64,000 nucleotides of DNA from NCBI GenBank assembly GCA_035578905.1, contig JAQJVL010000426.1:276001-340000 (forward strand), given 5' to 3'. The translations under genes were made by a program, and so were the position numbers. The DNA is from Stictocephala bisonia (lineage: Eukaryota; Arthropoda; Insecta; Hemiptera; Membracidae). The notes beneath the pieces were generated by a model. It ran no database searches, was not told the origin of the DNA, and saw only the letters and a list, made by a program, of their open reading frames with translations. Shown piece by piece: positions 11,986 to 21,739 of this stretch (positions are counted from its first letter, which is position 1; each line of letters opens with the position of its first letter).

Positions 11986-12108
11986 TATGGCTAAGAAAGA
12001 TGATAGTTTGATATTTAGAGGATCTTGTCCTTCTAAGAAAAATAACTACACTCAGCACCATTGTGATACATGTAAAAAGTGAGTATGCAAGGAACAAACA
12101 CGATGTAT
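11986..12108 (+). pseudogene. PiggyBac-like transposase C-terminal cysteine-rich domain remnant
   Basis: From the ATG at 11986 the frame reads KDDSLIFRGSCPS, then NNYTQHHCDTCKK, a stop, then VCKEQTRCIH and another stop. The spacing C-x(11)-C-x2-C, then C-x5-C-[IF]-H resembles the zinc-binding cysteine-rich tail of piggyBac transposases, where a residue such as W or F stands at the stop. This is family knowledge applied to a very short piece: the catalytic DDD domain is absent. The sequence at the stop also reads as a splice donor (AAAAA|GTGAGT), so a short zinc-finger first exon is the alternative. Confidence 0.4.
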
Positions 12109-13065
12109 ACATTAACTGTGCAATATCTGACGGCAAATTGTGGTCATGTAACAATATTTTTAACACTTTTAAATTGTTTGTATTTTATTCTTTTAATAAA
12201 TAATATTTTTATGTGTGTTTTAAGGTTTTAACCATCCTCTAAAGTAAAAAATAGATATGTTTTTAATATATAAACTAGTAAATACAACCGTAATATTCAT
12301 GAATTAATTATTTAAAAATGTTAATATGTAATTATTTTTGCCAGTTTAAAATAAATTAAAAAGCATAATAAGTTACTGTTTACTGTCTTAAAATCTACCA
12401 AACCAACTTAGAAACAATACAAATATTAAATTTATTGATTTTGGAAAGTTTATCAGTCAGTGTCACACTAGAGAAATTTTCTACAAAGGTGACCCAAGTT
12501 GTTAGTTCCAACAAGGCAACAGATGACAAGTTAAGATGTTTTCCCTTCAATCATAATTAACACGTAAAAACTTAACTAAACAAGATATGCTCTTTATTCA
12601 ACAATAACACATTAAAGGTAGCATCACTATTCACTATATCACTTTCTGAGTCATTTGTGATGATTCAAGCCTAAATTGTGAAAGCTAAACAGTGAGTAGT
12701 CAACTTTGTTCTCAATATCCCTTTGATATAATGTACAATAGCTATCAAAAGCGACAACCCTCCCTATCCTTTCCTTTCTCTCTCGTCACCATCTCATCGC
12801 CTAGTTATCCAGGTCAGTGGTTTCCCATAGACACATTCCACTCCGTTTGCCACCTCCATTATTGTGTCGCTACTAAATATTCTTGGGTGCTTAACACTGT
12901 ATTGTTACGACAGAAGCAAATAGTACGTGTAATGTTATAAGAAATGGTGCATATAGTTTATACTATCTGTACAAATTTTCATCTGAAAGTATTTGTGAAC
13001 AAATTGCTTGGGTAATTTACATAATTCAATTAAAAATTTTTTCTCTACCATGTACCGTTAAAGAT
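12109..13065. other. Unassigned stretch
   Basis: AT-rich to 12690. 12690-12900 is less AT-rich and pyrimidine-rich, with an 82-codon plus frame that I do not recognise. No splice-bounded exon was supported. Confidence 0.45.
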
Positions 13066-13313
13066 TTCTAACCCTTTTACAAAGTTCTCAGTTCGATCCC
13101 AATCAGAATCATGATAAATTTTGAAAGGGATCAGCTGATAACCACCGGCTGTTCCTTTGTCATTGGGCTTCTAATAATGACATTTTCTAAAGAATAGTCA
13201 ACCTTAGGTTGATAGCACTGACTACATTCGCTTGTCTACACTCATCACACTTATACAAAATCCATATTTGCCTATAACATGGCGATCGGTGTGCTAAGAA
13301 TAAATAAATAAAG
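13066..13313 (+). repeat. tRNA-derived SINE family A, 5'-eroded copy
   Basis: Box B CAGTTCGATCCC is present near 13090. It is followed by GGATCAGCTGATAACCACCGG, CATTGGGCTTCTAATAATGA, GACTACATTC, ACTCATCACAC and GCGATCGGTGTGCTAAGAAT, with an (AATA)n tail at 13299-13313. Box A is eroded. Other copies lie at 41161-41434 (+), 46374-46664 (-) and 61710-61982 (-). Confidence 0.8.
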
Positions 13314-13714
13314 CAAATGATTGAACCAATAGCTTTAAGATTAAATAGCAGAATGAATTATCCATGGACTGTTGTAACAAATAATCAAAGGATGATGATG
13401 TTCCATGGAAAATACGGAATACAAGCACTAATGATTCGCTCCTGTAGTCATATGGTATAAATACTATATGGCTTTCAATGCATTTCAAAGGCAATCAATA
13501 AGGCTACCAAAATAAAAGCAGTGGTAAAGGAAAATGTAACACTAAGTGAAACATTTTAAATCTTGAACTTTTAAAGTTCAAGTTTTGCAACTATTCAACA
13601 ACTTCTTTTCCGATTCAATGAAGACCAGCTAATCCCCCCTGAAAAGAGCACAGTGGGCAATAATTATCCATGCGATTCATAGTTTGAATTCCCTACTTAT
13701 TTTACAATAGTTGT

Positions 13715-14060
13715 ACCACAGATAATTAACTCTACCCAGATAGCTCATCTCCATCGTAGAGAGTGTTAAAAAATTTCTCGTAGTGTGTCAACTTTTTAGA
13801 CACTTTAAAGCGCGTTGAGCGGTTGTCAACTGGGCGGCGTTGCCAGATTAAACTCAATAAACTAACCATTTTAAAAACGAATATTATAATAATAAATATC
13901 AGTTGATAATAATAATTCAAATTTAATATTTGTTCAATGCGGCAACGACACAACCTAAATTCACGGTCATGTAGTGCGTGTTGCATACAAACTCCTTAAA
14001 CAGCGTGCACGCTTTTCCCGTATACTGTGAGCTATCTGGGTAGAGTTAGTTATCTGTGGT
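13715..14060. mobile_element. 346-bp MITE with 33-bp inverted repeats
   Basis: The left end reads ACCACAGATAATTAACTC then TACCCAGATAGCTCA. The right end reads TGAGCTATCTGGGTA then GAGTTAGTTATCTGTGGT. These pair over about 33 bp with one or two differences. The interior is AT-rich apart from a GC pocket at 13810-13845. There is no coding capacity; the 84-codon minus frame inside it is incidental. The target duplication is unclear, so the superfamily is not assigned. Confidence 0.85.
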
Positions 14061-14818
14061 TGCATCTTTCCACATATGTGCAAAAGCGACTCAACATAGT
14101 CAACTCCCAACGAGGAAAGTCCATTCCACCTTTGCGAGAATCATAGAGTCTGATACCAGAAACATGTTCATGCCCAGCGATTTCTTACGGTCATGTGGTA
14201 TAGACCAACAGCCTACAATGACAATAATAATAAATTTATTGGTCATATATTTTTATCTATTACCATAATGCATAGCATAATTAAGATTTTATAGCAGAAT
14301 CAACAAAATAAAACACTTCTATGACACTTCATATCTTTTATTAATGAACAAGCAAACAAAACAAGAGTTCCGGAAATAATATGTTAGGTCATGTAACAAG
14401 TCTTTAATTACTGGGTATTTTTAGTAACTTTTCTTTTTAATTTGATTTGTTTACTTGCTACTATTGTCTAATAACTGAAACTCCCAATTTTACTTCAAAA
14501 AACTCCTACAGCAAGTGATGAAACTACCAGGAGGTTAGTTTCCAGCTTACTTGTTGGAATATTGAAAATGGATGTGAGTAAACATTTTATAACTGTGTAA
14601 TTTCTTGTTTATAATGTCTTATATATTTTTGCTCCTTATTATTTATGTATTGTTTTTCGTTGCCAGACTCAATGTGCTCTTGACAACACCATGTGTTGGA
14701 GCTTTACTCAAATGTCACTATGCGTGTTCATGTCAAGTTGGAAGATCCATTAAATGGAGTATAGTTGAAATATAAAGAGAAGAGCAAGGACGACCTGCAA
14801 AAACTTTACTGAACTTAG
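14061..14818. other. Unassigned stretch
   Basis: No recognisable gene. The segment at about 14650-14815 is less AT-rich than its surroundings but contains stops in all frames and no known repeat signature. Confidence 0.45.
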
Positions 14819-14992
14819 TGCTGGCATGGTGGCTCAGTGGCTAAGGCTTTGGACTGCGGAGGGTAAGTTCCAAGGTTCGAACCCCCACTGAGCCAACGGT
14901 CGGTATTCACTCGTTGAATAAAGTTGATGCACAGGCCTGTAGGCCCATGTCAACTGGCGAATAAAGTTAAAAAAAAAAAAAATAAATAAAAA
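14819..14992 (+). repeat. tRNA-derived SINE family B, well-preserved copy
   Basis: Clear internal RNA polymerase III promoter: box A TGGCTCAGTGG at 14830-14840 and box B GGTTCGAACCC at 14874-14884. A tRNA-unrelated part with GTTGATGCACAGGCCTG follows, and the element ends in an A-rich tail from 14969. The head looks like a tRNA with a TGGCTCAGTGG D-arm. It is the best-preserved family B copy here; a second good copy is at 25925-26085 on the other strand. Confidence 0.9.
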
Positions 14993-15807
14993 ACAAACAA
15001 AACAAGCTTGTTTAGTGATAGGTACGAATGAGGTGTGATACATCACAGGCAGAGGCAATTTACTTTTTATGTGAAGAGTCACGATTCTCAGAGTTCATAT
15101 TGATTTGATTCAAACATTACAGGACAAATTTTCATTGCATTCAGTTAAAATAACTTTTGTTGAATTTGTGATACAGATTATTTTATTTATTTATATCCTT
15201 GGATGAACTAGTGTCTACTTAAGTAAAAAAATTTTACGTTTACCTCTACTTGAGTTTTCTGGAATCTAACTAATTAAAATCATATATTAATCAAGTTTAA
15301 TCAATAAAATATATTTTGATATCTTTATAATGACAATTTTATTTGTCTTAACTTTAAAAATTTATTAATGTACGGTTTTTCATACGTTAAAAGTGTAAAA
15401 AATAAACAAAGTCAGCATAAAAAAATATTACCTACTACTTTTTCATATTTGTCTCAAGATCTATTTTAGAAAATACAAGACTAAAGTGATATATTTTAAA
15501 GCTTTCTGAGAGAATTTTACTATAAGGACATAAGAGTGACAATTTGTACAAAGAGGGAGTGGATGGGTTTAGAAGAAAGAAGATTATAATGCAAAATAAT
15601 GTAAGTTTCACTTAAAGCCTCTCTGAATGTAAGAATCTAGTCACATGATTTGTAAAACTACCCTTTAACCATTATTTGAGTTATTTTCAAATAAACTGTC
15701 ACTGGTTGAATGCAAGCTGTAAGTTGATCACTAACGCCATCTCATTGAAATAAGTCTATTTGCAACATGTTTCCAATAGAGTTTTTTGTATACATTTTTA
15801 TGTATAA
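14993..15807. other. Unassigned AT-rich stretch
   Basis: No gene, SINE or transposon end recognised. Confidence 0.5.
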
Positions 15808-16000
15808 CTAGCTGTTTACCCTTGCTTTCTACGAGATAAACATTTAAAGAGTAACGATTTAGTTTATTTATAGTAGCTTCACATGCCAACTCCGTCACTT
15901 CCTGCGCTCATGAGGGAAGTCCGACCTGTAGCCTTTAGCCCCTTTGTGCAACTCGACCTGTGGCCGCGCCATGACATTTGTTCTGTGTCACAATGAATTT
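15808..16000 (-). mobile_element. Helitron-type 3' end (minus strand)
   Basis: On the minus strand the sequence ends GGGTAAACAG-CTAG-T at 15811-15808, the CTAG|T form of a Helitron 3' terminus. About 90 bases upstream it carries GAGCGCAGGAAGTGACGG and AGTTGGCATGTGAAGC, matching GAGCGCAGCAAGAGTCGG and AGTTGGCACGCAAAGC in the element at 62615-63182. The 5' limit is unknown. Confidence 0.6.
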
Positions 16001-18284
16001 TAGTTTTTGGGGTATTGGAGCCCACAAACATAGTCTTTTCTAAATTCCAATGGTATATTAGGAATCAAGAGTCACCTACAATAGCCACGGAATATCAGTG
16101 GCTGGGGGAGGGGGATCTCTACCAATTAACAGCGTTTAGTGTGCTACTAGCATTGCTGTAAACATCAACTCACCACGACCACAGGTTCTGATTACTCAAT
16201 GATATTTATTTATAACCATATTACTTGTTATTATAATGTGTTATCATGTTATAATTATTGGCCATTATTATCTTTGTCTAAACATTAATGATAAAATGAA
16301 ATAAAATCATATGGAATAGCAAACAATTAAACAATAGTGAATCAACAGAATGTAGGTTATGATAGTAAATAAGTACTGTACAAGTTTTGACTGTATGAAG
16401 TTCGTAATTTAATTGTATAATAATATATGCATACTCCTGAATAACTTTGTGAACAATGTTAAATGGAATCTCTTTAAAGATGAAAAGCTGTTTTAATTAA
16501 ATTAATATTTAAATTATAACATCTGTGGCTAAGTTATTAAATACACAGCAACTAATTATATAAACAAAATAACACTAATATTTGCAATAACAAACGCTTT
16601 CGATACAAAAATAAGACAGCAATACTCCACTCTCCAATCAGCTGATCAGCAGGAGTAGCCAATGTCTGCATGTCAGGCTAGTACAAAGCCACGCATGATT
16701 ATGCCGTACCCTTCCCCTCCACTAACCACCAAGCATTTGAAAATACAGTTTCGACAGCTCAAGATATTCATGGCCACTATACAACCTGATACCCCACTTG
16801 GGTGTTTCAAAAGTGTTCAATTTTTTTTTGTTTTTTTTTTTTTTAACAGCTGATGATTAATTAAATAAATAATATAACTCTATAAGAATAATATTAAAAC
16901 TTTAAAGTCTAGTGGGGTGCAGCCCTAGAGTTGGATGTGAATAAAACCACACCAGAAACCTTCCCAAGAGTGAACTCTACAACTTTTAACCCATACAACG
17001 AACAGGATTACAATATAAATAGCAGTGACATAATTGCATTGCATTAAGCCAAAAATTAATATACTGTATGAAATGTTAGTAAGTATCTTAATGTAAAATT
17101 AATTTATATACCAACATTTTGTGCATCATATTCATTTTTTACTGAATGCAAAAGCGTATTTCAGTAACCACTTTATTGCCATCAAATAAAATACAAAATA
17201 TTTGTACATAGAAAAATACCAATAAGTTGCAGAAACATATGTTACAAATTTTCCTTTCATCTCTTTTGTTAGTACACAAATTAAACTGAAACTTCTTATA
17301 TAGTTTTCCAAAATTTTCCAATTTCCTTGAACATTTTTCATGTTTCTTTCCTGAAAAAATTCTACAAAAAATTAGAAACTTAAAAAAAAGATGAAGGAAA
17401 TCTGTTAAGCTGTTGTCAAGTGATGGAATGACAACGAATTTCAGGTACTCATTTTTATATATTAAAATATCATATTCTACAAATTTAACTACATTTTTTT
17501 TAGAAATCCCCACAATTTAGTACACTTTTGAACTCTTCCTAACTCATATACATATTAAAATGTATTACTTTGAAATCTTTGAAAAGTCCATCTTTTTGTT
17601 TCAGTTACATTTTACAAAATACAAATCAAGGAATATCCTTATTTAAAATATGTGAAGCCGTTTTTTTATCAATGCAACTCCTCCCTTATTCTTTGACCAA
17701 TTGAAACGGTTGAGTTGTCAAAAAATTTGCCTCTTTTTTGTAGTTTTGCAATAAGGTCTTAATTTTTTAATATTTTCATCCAGAATAGTACAAGAAGCCC
17801 TCAAAGTATGATTTTCGGCCATAAGTATAACATGGAGAGTGATTTAAATTAATCAAAAAGTAACAGCTGTTCATGTATAAATAATGATTTCCAAAATGTT
17901 TAAAAACTAACTGTTAGAATGTAAACATTACTGTTTGTAATATTGAGGAGTTCAGATCTTTCATAATATTAAACCAGGGAAGATTAAGCATGGTTTTATT
18001 CATATTCGATTGTAGAGCTCCGTTCTACTAAGCATGAAGGTTTCAATGGCAATCTAATGCAGTTATTTTATTAATCTTCTTCTTAAAAAAAAAAAAAAAA
18101 AAACAACAATAAAATGAACACGTTGAAATAGGCTTTAATAGTCTGATTTTATGTTATATAGGTAGTTAACCTACTATTATTTGTAATCAAATGTCACAAA
18201 CTTAGGCCGAAGGACAAGTTGTCCCCTAGTTTTTAATTAATTAACGAGATATATCTTCTACCATAGTATAGTAATAGTAATCTG
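16001..18284. other. Unassigned AT-rich stretch
   Basis: Includes a 124-codon minus frame at 17139-17513 rich in F, I, K and N, with no recognisable domain and no splice or repeat context; I regard it as chance. A poly-A run lies near 18087. No other supported feature. Confidence 0.45.
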
Positions 18285-18632
18285 ATTCTCAGACATGAGA
18301 AGCCGACAAAACGTTGTAACTATTTTAAGGCGAGTATGAATGTAGGATGAATGTGGATGACCTGTGTAGTTTGGTTACTAACTGAATTTGACTTATGCTC
18401 ATAAAGAGCCATTTATTAATAGCGCAACAGCCATGGCAACTACTGGAATGGCCTTACATGGAATATGAACTACGTACAATTGGTCTGATTTTCAGTTTGA
18501 TACTCAGTTATCTCCTATACACGTCATCCTGACACTGACTACCACCCAATAAGGACTCTCTAAACTTCGCTAGTAGTGTTCGTGCTACGTAGCAAAGATT
18601 GAGCAGACACCATATCGGTATTGACATATTAT
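18285..18632 (-). repeat. SINE-like family C copy
   Basis: Begins with GACATGAGAAGCCGACAAAACGTTG-type sequence seen at 20850 and 36545, and continues through AATGGCCTTACATGGAAT and CTGATTTTCAGTTTGATACTC. It stops at ACCATATCGGTATTGAC, so the promoter-bearing head is missing (truncation at the SINE's own 5' end, as expected for retroposition). Confidence 0.75.
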
Positions 18633-18743
18633 ATTAATAATAACGATATTATTAATTGATAACAATGTAAATATAGCATGTTTAAAGGTAAAGCAAACAA
18701 TAAAGAATGATATACAGCAAAGAGTTCTTGTATATTATTAAAA

Positions 18744-19080
18744 ATGTATACTGGGTAGAAAAATATGGAAACGCTTTGATATTTTAAAACTTTTTATAAC
18801 AGCCAATAGCGGCACAAAGAGGTATTTAGAGCTGACATTGAGTTCTAAAAAGGAAAGATATAAACTTTGTTTGCCAACACTGATTTGATTGCGTTATTTT
18901 GTTATGGGTTAAATCACTTTATTTCCTTTACCGTTCTTGATCTCAGTTATGGAGTTCAAATGGCCATAACTCTGGACAGAGTAAACCTTTTGAGATCTGG
19001 TTTACGGCTTTCAATGCCTTTATACCAAATTCAATCTATGCTTCTATTGAAAAATTTCAACCAACCCCTAGATAGGACAT
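18744..19080. mobile_element. Tc1-like element remnant
   Basis: Starts with TACTGGGTAGAAAAATATGG then AAACGCTTT, the kind of terminus seen in Tc1-like elements, and a similar start (TGGTGGAAAAAATATGGAAA) occurs at 59628. Internal GAGTAAACCTTTTGAGATC is weakly echoed at 59819. The opposite terminus is not evident and no transposase is encoded; the 71-codon frame at 18867 lies in non-coding element DNA. Confidence 0.4.
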
Positions 19081-19784
19081 AACCTACATGATAATAAACA
19101 ATGAAAAGTGTAATGAAGACTTAGTAACATTAGTATACAGCTTTTTACAGCATTTCATATGTGAAACAAACAAGAAAAGTTTATGATCAGTTGAAAAAAA
19201 CTAATAATAATAAAATGCCAATGTACATAACAACAATCAGTTATCTTTTAGACAGAAAGAAATTTGATTGACTGAAACCCCAATTAGACAACTAATATTT
19301 TAAAAGTCTTATCAGTATTCAAATTTTAGTGTAACTGAAACTGTACATGTTTTGTGAATAGGTATTACAAATCTAAGCTGAATTCTGTAGCACAAATTGG
19401 TCACTTAACTCCCCTCTCAAAGCAATTGATATATAAACACGGCCGTCCTGCTTTCTAACTAATGATAAACCCATTTAAGAATAGTAATTTCACCGTTATA
19501 GTAAAAAATCTCACATCTCTTAATCTCAATTAAATAATTAGCCTTAATTTGTCAATTTGTTATAACAGTTGGTCTTGAAATTATTTTATAAATAAGCTAT
19601 GTTATAAAGCTTTTAACAACAATGTTTAAAGGTCGTCAATTTGTAACAAGTTTACGTACAGTATACACTTTAGAAATACCGTACTAAAAATACTCAAGAA
19701 CAACAGGCCAAAATTGGGTTTGCTTTTGTTTTTGGTTTATTTTTTTAATGATTAGTTACATTATTGTTATGAACACGGCGAGTC
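19081..19784. other. Unassigned AT-rich stretch
   Basis: No feature recognised. Confidence 0.5.
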
Positions 19785-19900
19785 TCACCTCACCTGAAGA
19801 CAGAGTCAGTAGTTACACTAAAAATTTTTGTTATGTGTTGGGTTTGTGGTCTTACCTTCTCAAGTAAGTTTACTTATATCCTGTCTCTCCTATTATGGTA
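19785..19900. repeat. MITE family F, right-end fragment
   Basis: CACCTCACCTGAAGACAGAG, TTACCTTCTCAAGTAAGTTTAC and TATCCTGTCTCTCC run parallel to the right half of the element at 25664-26136 (CACCTGATGAAAGTG, GTCCTATCTCTCCAATATAC) and to 51115-51273. Diverged. Confidence 0.5.
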
Positions 19901-19907
19901 ATTAGGG

Positions 19908-20030
19908 AGAGCCAGTGGCTGAGCCATCTAAGACATCAGGACTTGGGAGCTAGGTTAGAGAATACGAAGCTTGGAATCCTAGCCTTGACTGTTAGTTTTT
20001 ATCAGTTATGTTCACCTTGTACTGTACTGG
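19908..20030 (+). repeat. Possible tRNA-derived SINE, strongly diverged
   Basis: GAGCCAGTGGCTGAGCCATC resembles a box-A region, and AAGCTTGGAATCCTAGCC a decayed box B. TTGACTGTTAGTTTTTATCAG lies where family B has its AACGGTCGGTATT segment. Weak, and could be coincidental. Confidence 0.35.
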
Positions 20031-20847
20031 TTTTGCTCCTTACTCTGTCTGAATAAGTTCCTCATACAGATCAATAGTCTATGGGGGAATGGGTAGAGTA
20101 GGTTTAAAGAGGAGGGCTCTTCTTACCAAAACAAATTTATAAGTGCTCCATAACCTATATATAAATTAAATATATACATTTTTATGGTTCTCAGTTTACT
20201 TATTGATATAGCTGGTGATATTGATATTGAATACGTTACATGATATTGAAAGTAATAACTTTTCTATAACTTATCTTTTACACATTTGCCGAGGGTAAAA
20301 TCACCACTTTACAATGTCAGTTAAACTCTAGATTTTGAGTCATATTGTTATGTTAAAAACTTACAGAATGAGTTCAGATTAACTAATTGGCCCAAGTAAA
20401 AAATTTTGATGATGGAGATCATGATGAATTACATGAGATATGCTGTGATGGAAGGGTTCTCAGTAAGAAATAGTGACAAATTAACATATTAAATAGAACA
20501 TTTCTGAAACGTATCAAAGGTTGATGGTGACAAAAAATAAAGGTTTCTACTTTACCATGTCATACAACGTAGTTATACTTGATCACAAGAATAGGGTCTG
20601 CTAAAAGGTTGATTGAGCCGTTTTTTTTCCACGTAAACTTTCAAAATTCTGGTGAATGTATTAAAAACTGCCTATTTTGGTCTGATACATCCATATTTGT
20701 ACTATGACTTAAGATTGCAAGGGGGAGCAGCTGTTCTAAACACAAAATAGAAAGAGCATATAGAACACAAAAAAGATGTCAGAATTCTTTCAAAATTTTA
20801 AATCCAGAGAGTCTTGTAAAAAGGCTTAACATTCTTAATATGAAATT
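20031..20847. other. Unassigned stretch
   Basis: No gene. A plus-strand piece at about 20690-20850 (AAAAGATGTCAGAATTCTTT and similar) may be LINE debris, but the reading is too broken to claim. Confidence 0.4.
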
Positions 20848-21279
20848 CTTACATATGAGACGCCGACACAACATTGTTGGTATTTTAAGGCGAATATGAA
20901 TGGTTATATGAGTGTGGATGAGTGTAGTCTGGTTACTATCTGAGTTCAACTGTTCCTCAGAAAGGGCAATTTATTAATATCCCAACAGCCAGGGCAACTA
21001 AAGGACCTACAGCTTTACGTTGAATCCGAACCACGTAGTGCTCGTCTGATTTTCAGCTAATTGACAAGCCTGATACTCAGTTATCTCCCCCCACACAACA
21101 TCTGCGCAATGATTACCACCCAACATGGACACCCCATACTTCTCTAGTAGTGTCCACGCCAATAGCAACCATCAAGCGGACACCATGTCGGTATTAAGAG
21201 GACCGAGCATCCAACCTATCGCCTACAATCTCCCAAACACTTTGTCCCCATTTAGCTGGGTTACACCATGCCTTCAGGG
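20848..21279 (-). repeat. SINE-like family C, near full-length copy
   Basis: About 430 bp, colinear with 36538-36967. It runs from CATATGAGACGCCGACAC through GGTATTTTAAGGCGAATATG, GGGCAATTTATTAATATCCC, CCGAACCACGTAGTGC, ATCAAGCGGACACCATGTC and TCGGTATTAAGAGGACCGAG to CCCATTTAGCTGGGTTACA. In the element's sense (minus), a box-A-like head is followed by a GGTTCGGATTC box-B-like motif about 200 nt on, unusually far for a tRNA-type promoter. Confidence 0.8.
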
Positions 21280-21284
21280 TGCTG

Positions 21285-21722
21285 AGTTGCTGACTTTCCC
21301 ATGCCTCTATATTGTCAAAGTCGCCCTGTTCTGTCAACACAAATACGATTTGGTGCAAGGTAAGAACATCCATCAATATGAGATAACAAGCAGGGATAGC
21401 TGTTGAACTGGTCAACACACATTGACAGTGTTCAAACAACAACCATCAGGCTCCTGAAAATAAAAAATTTAAATGGTCCTAAACAATTCAAAGCTTGATT
21501 AAAACACATGTTGGAGTCAAAAGTGTTTTACTCCAAAGATGAATCCATGATGAGCCGCTGGAATGAAAAAGTAAAAAAATTAATGAAAGAAACCATAATA
21601 CTCTAAATTTTTCATACTTTTTATTTATTTTTTTTTTAATTGTTAAATGGAAATTTTGTGATGAATGCAATACAACTTTTTGTAAAAATCGCTTAAATGA
21701 AATAAAGTATATTATTGTTGTA
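21285..21722 (+). pseudogene. LINE 3' end: RT C-terminal piece and 3' UTR
   Basis: The plus frame reads LLTFPCLYIVKVALFC, then GKNIHQYEITSRDSC and a stop. In a later segment it reads IKNLNGPKQFKA and, after a stop, LKHMLESKVFYSKDES. This is the order at the C-terminus of many non-LTR retrotransposon polyproteins: L.LPSLYI, then IH.YNTR, then PK.FK..L...L....FYS..E. Stops break the frame. The final AAATGAAATAAAG at about 21695 looks like the 3' UTR end, only 18 bases before the satellite begins. Confidence 0.65.
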
Positions 21723-21739
21723 GTAGACTTTCGGAAAAG

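Noticed and set aside
14830..14884. tRNA gene
   Set aside because: Boxes A and B are present, but the acceptor and anticodon stems do not close and the sequence continues into a SINE body with an A tail.
17139..17513. 124-codon minus frame
   Set aside because: Composition (F, I, K, N, C) is that of translated AT-rich DNA. No domain, splice borders or repeat context.
21285..21378. Host exon bounded by CTTCAG and GTAAGA
   Set aside because: The frame continues past the donor and matches the C-terminal region of LINE polyproteins, so it is retrotransposon sequence.
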